Source: an uncultured Blautia sp. (GTDB taxonomy: Bacteria > Bacillota > Clostridia > Lachnospirales > Lachnospiraceae). Taken from it: a stretch of 5,310 nt of DNA. Under the pieces are notes generated by a model. That model ran no database searches. It saw only the letters and a list, made by a program, of their open reading frames with translations, and was not told where the DNA came from. Of this stretch, positions 1-5,194 are shown in pieces (the stretch's first letter is position 1; each line of letters opens with the position of its first letter). The position numbers and the translations under genes are program-made. The DNA lies in the NCBI GenBank assembly GCA_900551465.1, contig URWL01000166.1:1-5310 (forward strand). Reading direction: 5' to 3'.

Positions 1-317
1 CACCAAAATCTGACAGCATTCTTCCTTCTATTACCCGCCGCTCCCTGATTTATGTAGCGCAGCATTACCTTGGACTGGAAGCAGAAGAACGCGAAATTCC
101 ATTTGAAGAGGTAAAAGACTTTGCAGAATGCGGACTCTGCGGTACTGCTGCCGTGATTTCTCCTGTAGGAAAGATCGTAGATCACGGAAAAGAGATCTGC
201 TTCCCAAGCGGAATGACCGAAATGGGACCTGTGACAAAAAAATTATACGAAACATTGACAGGAATTCAGATGGGACGTATCGAAGCACCGGAAGGATGGC
301 TGCAGGTAATTGAATAA
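1..317 (+). CDS. ilvE: Branched-chain amino acid aminotransferase, C-terminal part (5' end outside window)
   Basis: The reading frame is open from position 3 to a TAA at 315-317 and gives 104 residues. The enzyme is a PLP-dependent fold type IV aminotransferase that transfers the amino group between Glu and Leu, Ile or Val in the cytosol, the last step of their synthesis. The visible part carries the family's C-terminal hallmarks: SILPSITRRSL near the start, then the ECGLCGTAAVISPVGKI segment, and a closing GPVTKKLYETLTGIQMG stretch. These match the larger bacterial/eukaryotic-type BCAT subfamily (about 340-360 residues), so roughly 70% of the protein lies upstream of the window. The catalytic lysine is not in view. 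The gene ends four bases before a strong terminator and is convergent with folA, so the two are separate transcription units. Family assignment is firm. Substrate preference within the family is inferred. Confidence 0.88.
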   Translation, partial: PKSDSILPSITRRSLIYVAQHYLGLEAEEREIPFEEVKDFAECGLCGTAAVISPVGKIVDHGKEICFPSGMTEMGPVTKKLYETLTGIQMGRIEAPEGWLQVIE

Positions 318-320
318 AAT

Positions 321-363
321 AAAAAACTGCTTCAGAAGATTTTCTCTCCTGAAGCAGTTTTTT
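321..363. terminator. Bidirectional rho-independent terminator between ilvE and folA
   Basis: A perfect 15-bp inverted repeat (321-335 with 349-363, core CTGCTTCAG/CTGAAGCAG) encloses a 13-nt loop. The outer six pairs are A-T, so each strand ends its hairpin in a run of T: TTTTTTATTTT on the + strand, and TTTTTTATTTTATT on the - strand. It can therefore stop ilvE transcription rightward and thyA-folA transcription leftward. The folA stop codon (362-364) overlaps the outer edge of the stem. Confidence 0.93.
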
Positions 364-853
364 ATTTTACTCTCTCATATTTTACAAATTCATATTCCAG
401 GTCAAAATACGTCTGCTCTTCACTTCTGGCTGTTACCTTCCACTCCGGCATCTCATCCAGATTCGGGAAATAACGGTCTGCTTCATAGGCAAAATCGATT
501 TTTGTGATATGAGCTGTATCGCAGTAAGGAAGAAGCTGTTTGTATACACTGTCTCCGCCAATACAATATACCTGATCAGAAGGATATTTTTTGATTTCCT
601 CCAGAAGTTCTTCCAGCGTATGCACTACAACAGCATCTTTCACCTTAAAGTCTTTATTTCCTGTAAGAACAATATTGGTGCGGTTTTTCAGGGGCAGTCC
701 GCCTGGAAAGCTTTCCAGGGTCTTTCTTCCCATGACTACGATCTTGCCTGTGGTTTCCTGGCGGAACATTTTCATATCTGCCGGAATGCTTACCAAAAGC
801 TTATTATCTTTGCCAATGGCCCAGTTTTTATCAACTGCTACAATAATATTCAT
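362..853 (-). CDS. folA: Dihydrofolate reductase
   Basis: This 163-residue protein has the usual DHFR length. It reduces dihydrofolate to tetrahydrofolate with NADPH in the cytosol and so regenerates the cofactor consumed by the adjacent thymidylate synthase. Visible family features are the N-terminal strand MNIIVAVDKNWAIGK, the catalytic acid D26 in IPADMKMFR, the NADPH-binding VVMGRKTLES (39-48), the folate-contacting Arg in NRTNIVL (57-63), the nucleotide-binding CIGGDSVYKQLLP (97-109) and the HITKID strand with T117. The tryptophan usually found five residues before the catalytic acid (LPW-x-LPxD) is replaced: the sequence reads LLVSIPAD. The start is the ATG after GAGAGG, 11 nt upstream. 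The gene begins 23 nt after the thyA stop, so it is very probably co-transcribed with thyA. It ends inside the shared terminator. Confidence 0.96.
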   Translation of the reverse strand: MNIIVAVDKNWAIGKDNKLLVSIPADMKMFRQETTGKIVVMGRKTLESFPGGLPLKNRTNIVLTGNKDFKVKDAVVVHTLEELLEEIKKYPSDQVYCIGGDSVYKQLLPYCDTAHITKIDFAYEADRYFPNLDEMPEWKVTARSEEQTYFDLEYEFVKYERVK

Positions 854-876
854 AATATCTGTTTCCTCTCTTTATT

Positions 877-1725
877 TCAGATAGCGATCGGGATGTTTTT
901 GATCTGAGGCCATGTCTGGTAGTTCTCAATAATCAGGTCATCCACTGTAAAATCATAAAAATCTTTGATCTCCGGATTCAATTTTACTGTAGGTGCCGGA
1001 TATGGAGTTCTCTGGATCAGTTCCTTTACAACCGGAATATGGCGGTCATAAATATGACAGTCAGAGATCACATGTACCAGTTCTCCTGCCTCCATATCAC
1101 ATACCTGGGCAAACATCATCAGAAGAATGGAATACTGGCAGACATTCCAGTTATTGGCAGCCAGAATATCCTGGGAGCGCTGATTCAGAATCGCATTCAG
1201 AGTCAGCTTCTCCTTTCCCGGTTCCTTAGTCACATTAAAGGTCATAGAATAAGCGCAAGGATACAGATGCATCTCGTGCAGATCCTGATGCACATAAATA
1301 TTCGTCATGATCCTGCGGCTGTAAGGATTGTTTTTCAGGTCATAAAGGACACGGTCCACCTGATCCATCATACCTTCTTTATACTGATGCTTCACCTGCA
1401 TCTGGTAACCGTATGCCTTGCCAATAGATCCGGTCTCATCTGCCCAGCTGTCCCAGATATGGCTGTTCAGGTCATGGATATTGTTTGATTTTTTCTGCCA
1501 GATCCAGAGGATCTCATCCATCGCACTTTTCAGGGCTGTTTTGCGAAGAGTCAGAGCAGGAAATTCTTTCCTGAGATCATAGCGGTTTACAACGCCGAAT
1601 CTCTTGATCGTATAAGCAGGAGTACCGTCCTCCCATACCGGACGTACCTTCTCTCCTTCTGTGCTGGTGCCGTTTTCGATCACATCCCTGCACATATTGA
1701 TAAAAACTGTATCTGCAACGCTCAT
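877..1725 (-). CDS. thyA: Thymidylate synthase (ThyA type)
   Basis: The 282-residue enzyme makes dTMP from dUMP using methylene-tetrahydrofolate as methyl donor and reductant, releasing dihydrofolate. Motifs numbered from the chosen start: the phosphate-binding SRR (136-138), the nucleophile C157 in LYPCAYSMTF, QRSQD (182-186), NNWN (191-194) in place of the common PFN, and the dUMP-binding DCHIYDRH (222-229). Alanine follows the catalytic cysteine where many enzymes have histidine (PCH). The family pattern allows this and it recurs in a clostridial/phage-like branch. The start is the ATG at 1725 because AAGGAGG lies 7 nt upstream. The frame is open 18 codons further, to 1779, but that longer start would sit on the -10 box of the gene's own promoter. 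It is the first gene of the thyA-folA operon. Confidence 0.96.
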   Translation of the reverse strand: MSVADTVFINMCRDVIENGTSTEGEKVRPVWEDGTPAYTIKRFGVVNRYDLRKEFPALTLRKTALKSAMDEILWIWQKKSNNIHDLNSHIWDSWADETGSIGKAYGYQMQVKHQYKEGMMDQVDRVLYDLKNNPYSRRIMTNIYVHQDLHEMHLYPCAYSMTFNVTKEPGKEKLTLNAILNQRSQDILAANNWNVCQYSILLMMFAQVCDMEAGELVHVISDCHIYDRHIPVVKELIQRTPYPAPTVKLNPEIKDFYDFTVDDLIIENYQTWPQIKNIPIAI

Positions 1726-1732
1726 ATCTGCG

Positions 1733-1739
1733 CCTCCTT
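1733..1739 (-). promoter_or_regulatory. Ribosome binding site deciding the thyA start
   Basis: AAGGAGG on the - strand is placed 7 nt before the ATG at 1725. It lies inside the longer open frame that begins at 1779, and it argues that translation starts at 1725 (protein beginning MSVADTVFIN). Confidence 0.9.
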
Positions 1740-1777
1740 TTCCTGTTTTTTCGTTGGTCCACATCGTGCTGTGGTTC

Positions 1778-1806
1778 ATTATATCATACGGCGCAGTGCT
1801 TTACAA
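1778..1806 (-). promoter_or_regulatory. Probable thyA-folA promoter (extended -10)
   Basis: On the - strand a consensus TATAAT (1783 to 1778) is preceded by TGA, which makes an extended -10 (TGATATAAT). TTGTAA (1806 to 1801) lies exactly 17 bp upstream, a 4 of 6 match to the -35 consensus. The expected transcription start is near 1771, giving a leader of about 46 nt before the thyA ATG. The -35 shares its bases with the -35 of the opposing vanZ-like promoter. This is a prediction from sequence only. Confidence 0.75.
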
Positions 1807-1828
1807 ATCTTATTTCCCATGCTATATT
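1800..1828 (+). promoter_or_regulatory. Probable promoter of the vanZ-like gene
   Basis: TTTACA (1800-1805) and TATATT (1823-1828) are separated by 17 bp. Each differs from consensus at one position. Transcription should start about 7 nt after the -10, at 1834-1836, which is essentially the A of the ATG at 1836. The -35 overlaps the -35 of the divergent thyA promoter, so the two polymerases would probably compete. Confidence 0.72.
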
Positions 1829-1835
1829 AGAACCC

Positions 1836-2366
1836 ATGAAATTCATAATCACACTATTAAAACCACTTTCGTTTCTTCCAGCACTGCTGATGATGTACGT
1901 TATTTTTTCATTTTCAGCCCAGACCGGGGAGGTGTCCGGGGAACTCAGCTACAAAATCAGCTATGAAATCGTAGAAACGAAAAACGAACTTTTTCATACA
2001 GAAAAAAGCTATGACCAGCTTGCTTACGAAGCAGAACAGATCCATTACTATGTCCGGAAAGCCGCTCATATGACAGAGTATTTTCTTCTGGCCATTGCTA
2101 TTTCATTTCCACTTTATGTATACAAAGTAAGAGGATTCTGGCTTTTCTTCCTTGCCGGTATTCTCTGTGTAGGGTTTGCCGGACTGGATGAGTATCACCA
2201 GTCTTTTGTATCCGGAAGAAGTCCCGGACTCAAAGATGTGGGCTTTGACAGTGCCGGAGCTCTGATCGGTATCCTTATGGTTCAGCTTTTTTGCTGGTCA
2301 AGTATGCATTCTCCGGATTCGAGACCTGTCAAACGTAAAAAACGCAGGAAAAAACATCGCAGATAG
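1836..2366 (+). CDS. VanZ-like family integral membrane protein
   Basis: The protein has 176 residues. It carries the VanZ-like family signature: FSAQ after the first membrane helix (26-29), RKAAHMTEY (74-82), and the long conserved block DEYHQSFVSGRSPGLKDV (118-135) followed by DSAGALIG. Predicted membrane segments are about 7-26, 80-97, 99-116 and 138-153. The C-terminus is a very basic tail (KRKKRRKKHRR, 166-176), expected to be cytoplasmic. VanZ itself gives low-level teicoplanin resistance, but most chromosomal relatives have no proven function, so resistance should not be assumed here. No Shine-Dalgarno sequence precedes the ATG, and the promoter predicts a leaderless mRNA. The ATG is still preferred because it opens the first membrane helix, and the next in-frame ATGs (codons 19-20) also lack a ribosome binding site and would cut that helix. 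Confidence 0.85.
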   Translation: MKFIITLLKPLSFLPALLMMYVIFSFSAQTGEVSGELSYKISYEIVETKNELFHTEKSYDQLAYEAEQIHYYVRKAAHMTEYFLLAIAISFPLYVYKVRGFWLFFLAGILCVGFAGLDEYHQSFVSGRSPGLKDVGFDSAGALIGILMVQLFCWSSMHSPDSRPVKRKKRRKKHRR

Positions 2367-2378
2367 ATCCGGGCTGCT

Positions 2379-2690
2379 TCACTCTATTTTGCCGCCTTTC
2401 ACAACCAGATTGTCCGGATCTGCTGCTTCCCCGTAAACAGGAGCCAGTGTTGCTTCATAGTCTGCATGGAAAAAGCGTTCTTCACCAAGTGCCCGGATCT
2501 CATCATTGAGCCAGTAAAGAAGCGAGGTATTTCCTTTCTGAACAGCAGGTGAGATCTCATCCGTATTGCCGAGAGCCTCAATGCCGACGGTAAATCCGGG
2601 ATTCTGGATCGTCCATGCCAGAACTTCCGTATTATCCGTAGAAAATGCATCCCCGCGTCCGTCCAGAAGCGCGTTATATGCATCTGCTCT
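2379..2690 (-). pseudogene. Solute-binding protein of a polar amino acid ABC transporter, C-terminal remnant
   Basis: Read in the frame that ends at TGA 2381-2379, the - strand encodes about 100 residues typical of the second lobe and C-terminus of a family 3 solute-binding protein: AYNALLDGRGDAFSTDNTEV, then LAWTIQNPGFTVGI, then LLYWLNDEIRALGEERFF and a short tail. The N-terminal signal peptide/lipobox and about two thirds of a typical 260-290-residue protein are missing. Upstream the frame runs directly into ATPase coding sequence in another frame, so an internal deletion has joined the two genes (junction about 2682-2700). With no start codon, signal or first lobe it cannot bind ligand. 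The ligand is unknown. The metY context suggests cystine, cysteine or methionine. Confidence 0.82.
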
Positions 2691-3037
2691 GCCTGCAGTT
2701 CTACTTCCTTTCTCGGGCGTTTCTGCACTTTGACAGGAGCCAGTATGATGTTGTCCATAATATTTTTATGAGGAAAAAGCTCATAGCTCTGAAAGACCAT
2801 GCCAATTCTCTGTCTGATCCGGGCAATCTTTTTGCCATTAGACATCACTTCTTCACCGTCCAGTAAAATTTTCCCTCCTGTAGGCATTTCCAGTCCGTTC
2901 ATGCACCGCAGAAATGTGCTTTTCCCACAGCCGGAAGGACCAAGCACTAACAACGACTTCTCCCTTTTCTATACTGACATCAATCCCGTCAAGAATGACC
3001 TCATCACCAAATTTTTTCTTTAGTCCCACAACCCTTC
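2682..3037 (-). pseudogene. Polar amino acid ABC transporter ATPase, frameshifted and truncated
   Basis: The remnant covers the first half of a GlnQ/HisP-type ATPase. The N-terminal strands GLKKKFGDEVILDGIDVSI are read in one frame. Walker A (GPSGCGKST), RIGMVFQSYELFPHKN with the Q-loop glutamine, and IMDNIILAPVKVQKRPRKEV are read in the next. An extra base (the A at 2948 on the - strand, in GTTGTT-A-GTGCTTGGT) explains the shift: without it the frame reads through VVVVLGPSGCGKST. The LSGGQ signature, Walker B and the switch histidine are absent because the gene is fused near 2690 to the solute-binding remnant. The original start codon is also missing, as the 5' end is fused to permease 2. 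The long TTG-initiated frame 2399-2953 is only a by-product of these lesions: its last 85 or so residues are solute-binding sequence read out of frame. Confidence 0.87.
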
Positions 3038-3094
3038 CAGCAGCCGCAGGAAATTGTCGCCCAGAAAAAGTACACTAATCCCCGAATCCTGCAT
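3020..3094 (-). pseudogene. Second ABC permease, 5' remnant only
   Basis: An ATG at 3094 opens a 24-residue frame, MQDSGISVLFLGDNFLRLLE followed by GLWD and TAA. It resembles the start of amino acid ABC permeases of the HisM/GlnP class, where FLRLLxGLWVT leads into the first membrane helix. It has a well-placed AAAGGAG 8 nt upstream and overlaps the end of permease 1 by 20 nt, as expected for translationally coupled transporter genes. The homology breaks off at GLW, where the sequence passes into ATPase sequence in another frame. Nearly the whole permease (about 200 residues, estimated from family length) and the ATPase start codon have therefore been deleted. Confidence 0.72.
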
Positions 3095-3740
3095 ATTTCA
3101 GTCTCCTTTCCATAATTCCTGCTGCTATGGAAACAGGAAGTAAAAGAATCAGATAAAATAGCACCAGCATAACAAGCGCCTCATTCGTTTCATAATAAAG
3201 ACCAATCAGATCCTTTGTGACATACATCAGATCTTCCAGTGCGATTCCACTGACCACAGAGGTTTCTTTTATAAGAAAGATCACATTGGCGCACACACCT
3301 GGAATCGATACAGCAAGCGCCTGTGGAAAAATACCCTCTCTCATTATCAGACAGGGATTCATACCGAGACCTGCAGCAGCTTCGATCTGGGTTTTCTCTA
3401 CTGATCCAAGTCCACTCCTCAGAGACTCTGCCATATAGCTGCCGCCAAGAAAGCCAAGGCCTGCAATGGCACAGATCTCTGCGCTCCAGATAATCCCAAG
3501 CTTTGACAGTCCAAAGTAAAGAAAGAAAAGCTACACCAGCAAAGGGGTATTTCGACTGATTTCTATGTATACAGACACTGCCTGACAGAGGACAGGGATT
3601 TTATAGTACAATACCATGGAACACACCACTCCTGTCGCCAGCGCGATCAGTATCCCCCAAAATGCAATTTTTACAGTAAGCCTTGCTGCATCCACATACC
3701 AGGGCAGATATTCCATCATAAATCCAAAGTCAAGTCCCAT
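3075..3740 (-). pseudogene. Amino acid ABC transporter permease with in-frame amber stop
   Basis: The frame runs from ATG 3740 to TAG 3077-3075 and would give a 221-residue HisM/GlnP-type permease of normal length. It is interrupted only by TAG at 3533-3531 (codon 70). Before it the protein reads YIEISRNTPLLV, after it LFFLYFGLSKLGIIW. The family has NTPLLVQLFF here, so a single CAG to TAG change explains the stop. The rest is intact, including several hydrophobic helices and the cytoplasmic EAA loop (EAAAGLGMNPCLIMREGIFP) that docks the ATPase. The ribosome binding site AAGGAGGAG lies 10 nt before the ATG. The gene starts 37 nt after the metY stop with no terminator between them, so it probably belongs to the metY transcript. 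Its partner genes downstream are also destroyed. Confidence 0.9.
3103..3109 (-). promoter_or_regulatory. Ribosome binding site of the permease 2 remnant
   Basis: AAAGGAG on the - strand lies inside the end of permease 1 and 8 nt before the ATG at 3094. It supports a genuine second permease gene having once started there. Confidence 0.7.
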
Positions 3741-3777
3741 TCTGATCCGGCTCCTCCTTCCCTTATATTTATAGAGA

Positions 3778-5064
3778 TCATGATCTTACCGCATCAAAGC
3801 CATTTTGCAGATCCGCAAGGATATCATCAATGTGTTCCGTACCAATGGACAGGCGGATCGTATTCTGCCGGATTCCCTGATCCTCCAGTTCCTTCTCTTC
3901 CAGTTGGCTGTGTGTGGTCGTCGCAGGATGTATCACAAGACTTTTCACATCAGCTACATTGGCAAGCAGAGAAAAGATCTTCAGGCTGTCAATAAACTTA
4001 TGGGCTTCTGCCTGTCCTCCTTTAATCTCAAAGGTAAAAATTGAGGCTCCGCCCTTTGGAAAGTACTTCTGATACAGCGCATGATCCGGATGATCCGGCA
4101 GAGACGGATGATTGACTTTTTCCACCTGCGGATGCCCAGCAAGAAATTCCACTACTTTTCTTGTGTTTTCCGCATGACGTTCCAGACGCAGGGACAGAGT
4201 TTCAATTCCCTGCAAAAGCAGAAAAGCCGCAAAAGGAGAGATCGTCGCCCCTGTATCACGGAGCAGGATGGCACGGATATAAGTCACAAAAGCAGCCGGA
4301 CCTGCTGCTTTCACAAACGCGACTCCGTGGTAGCTTGGATTCGGTGCTGCAACTGCAGGGTATTTTCCACTTGCTTCCCAGTCAAATTTACCGGAATCTA
4401 CAATAACGCCTCCCAGGGTCGTACCATGACCTCCAAGAAATTTGGTAGCAGAATGTACTACAATGTCTGCACCATGCTCTATGGGACGGATCAGATAAGG
4501 TGTGCCAAAGGTATTGTCTACAACCAGCGGCAGACCGTGTTTATGAGCAAGGGCAGCCAGAGCGTCTATATCCGGGATATCACTGTTGGGATTTCCGAGG
4601 GTTTCAATATAAATGGCTCTTGTATTCTCCCTGATTGCCGCCTCTACTTCTGCAAGATCATGGATATTTACAAAGGTTGCAGTAATTCCGAAGTTCGGAA
4701 GCGTATGGGCAAGCAGGTTATAGCTTCCACCATAAATGGTTTTCTGTGCGACAAAATGGCCTCTGTTCTGCCCCAGAGCCTCAAGAGTATAGGAAATTGC
4801 CGCTGCGCCGGAAGCAAGGGCAAGGGCAGCTATACCGCCTTCCAGAACCGCGATCCGCTGTTCCAGAACATCCTGCGTAGAATTTGTCAGACGTCCGTAA
4901 ATATTTCCTGCATCGGAAAGACCAAACCGCGCCGCCGCATGAGCAGAATTTTTAAAAACATAAGAAGTGGTGGCATAAATCGGTACTGCACGGGCATCCG
5001 TGGCCGGATCAGGATTTTCCTGTCCTACATGAAGCTGTAATGTTTCAAATCTGTAATCGTTCAT
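3778..5064 (-). CDS. metY: O-acetylhomoserine sulfhydrylase (aminocarboxypropyltransferase)
   Basis: This is a 428-residue cytosolic PLP enzyme of the Cys/Met metabolism family. It joins O-acetylhomoserine with sulfide (or methanethiol) to give homocysteine (or methionine), the direct sulfhydrylation route to Met. Seen: ETLQLHVGQ at the N-terminus, the PLP-phosphate contact YGRLTNST (56-63), GGSYNL (112-117), the cofactor aspartate D183 in VVDNTFGTP, the Schiff-base lysine K208 in HSATKFLGGHG, and the C-terminal RLSIGTEHIDDIL (404-416). Length, an insert around 225-265 absent from cystathionine enzymes, and SLVIHPATTTHSQ (375-387) favour sulfhydrylase over cystathionine gamma-synthase or lyase. 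AGGAGGAG sits 6 nt before the ATG. It appears intact. It lies behind a Met/Cys-rich leader peptide and a terminator, and ahead of the broken transporter. Confidence 0.95.
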   Translation of the reverse strand: MNDYRFETLQLHVGQENPDPATDARAVPIYATTSYVFKNSAHAAARFGLSDAGNIYGRLTNSTQDVLEQRIAVLEGGIAALALASGAAAISYTLEALGQNRGHFVAQKTIYGGSYNLLAHTLPNFGITATFVNIHDLAEVEAAIRENTRAIYIETLGNPNSDIPDIDALAALAHKHGLPLVVDNTFGTPYLIRPIEHGADIVVHSATKFLGGHGTTLGGVIVDSGKFDWEASGKYPAVAAPNPSYHGVAFVKAAGPAAFVTYIRAILLRDTGATISPFAAFLLLQGIETLSLRLERHAENTRKVVEFLAGHPQVEKVNHPSLPDHPDHALYQKYFPKGGASIFTFEIKGGQAEAHKFIDSLKIFSLLANVADVKSLVIHPATTTHSQLEEKELEDQGIRQNTIRLSIGTEHIDDILADLQNGFDAVRS

Positions 5065-5079
5065 AATAATCTCCTCCTG

Positions 5080-5121
5080 AAAAAATAAAAACCGAAAGAC
5101 TCCGACATTGAAGTCTCCCGG
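5080..5121 (-). terminator. Attenuator terminator in the metY leader
   Basis: On the - strand CCGGGAGACT (5121 to 5112) pairs with AGTCTTTCGG (5101 to 5092) over 10 bp, two of them G-U. The loop is 10 nt and is followed at once by TTTTTATTTTTT. It lies between the leader peptide and the metY ribosome binding site (5071-5078), so transcripts that terminate here never reach metY. It could also simply end an upstream gene, but the only coding sequence between it and the window edge is the leader peptide. Confidence 0.9.
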
Positions 5122-5194
5122 CTGTAAGCGATTGTTATCCCACTGTCATTTATGCGATACAAAGGTTACTCCTGAGATGGAGAACATATCGGAA
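5100..5194 (-). promoter_or_regulatory. Antiterminator pairing (region 2 with region 3)
   Basis: TTCCGATAT (5194 to 5186, leader codons 30-33) can pair over 9 bp (two G-U) with ATGTCGGAG (5108 to 5100), which is the terminator loop plus the first bases of its 3' arm. The adjoining GTTCTCC (5185 to 5179) can pair, with one bulged T, with GGAGAC (5118 to 5113), the terminator's 5' arm. Only TTCA (5112-5109) is left unpaired between the two helices. This structure uses most of the terminator hairpin and would let transcription continue into metY. Drawn by eye; stability not computed. Confidence 0.68.

Noticed and set aside
1726..1779. Longer ThyA starting at 1779 (18 extra residues)
   Set aside because: That ATG overlaps the consensus -10 of the thyA promoter and has no ribosome binding site. 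The ATG at 1725 has AAGGAGG at 7 nt.
2341..2400. Terminator between the vanZ-like gene and the solute-binding remnant
   Set aside because: Only short imperfect stems (4-6 bp) are visible, with a T-run on the - strand not adjacent to a good hairpin. Not convincing for either direction.
2399..2953. 184-codon frame as a functional ABC ATPase
   Set aside because: It begins at a TTG created by a frameshift, lacks LSGGQ and Walker B, and its second half is solute-binding protein sequence in the wrong frame.
3531..3533. TAG in the permease read as pyrrolysine or otherwise recoded
   Set aside because: The other genes of the operon are also broken, so simple decay explains it. No recoding signal is seen.
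3775..3786. Perfect 12-bp palindrome AGATCATGATCT at the metY stop codon
   Set aside because: It has no loop or T-run and cannot act as a terminator. As a lone site over a stop codon it is probably chance.
4081..5040. 319-codon + strand open frame antisense to metY
   Set aside because: The metY protein on the opposite strand is clearly conserved. The + strand product shows no recognisable domain and is a coding shadow.
5131..5140. GGATAACAAT on the - strand, resembling half a lac operator
   Set aside because: There is no symmetric second half and no lac context. It lies in the spacer between leader peptide and terminator.
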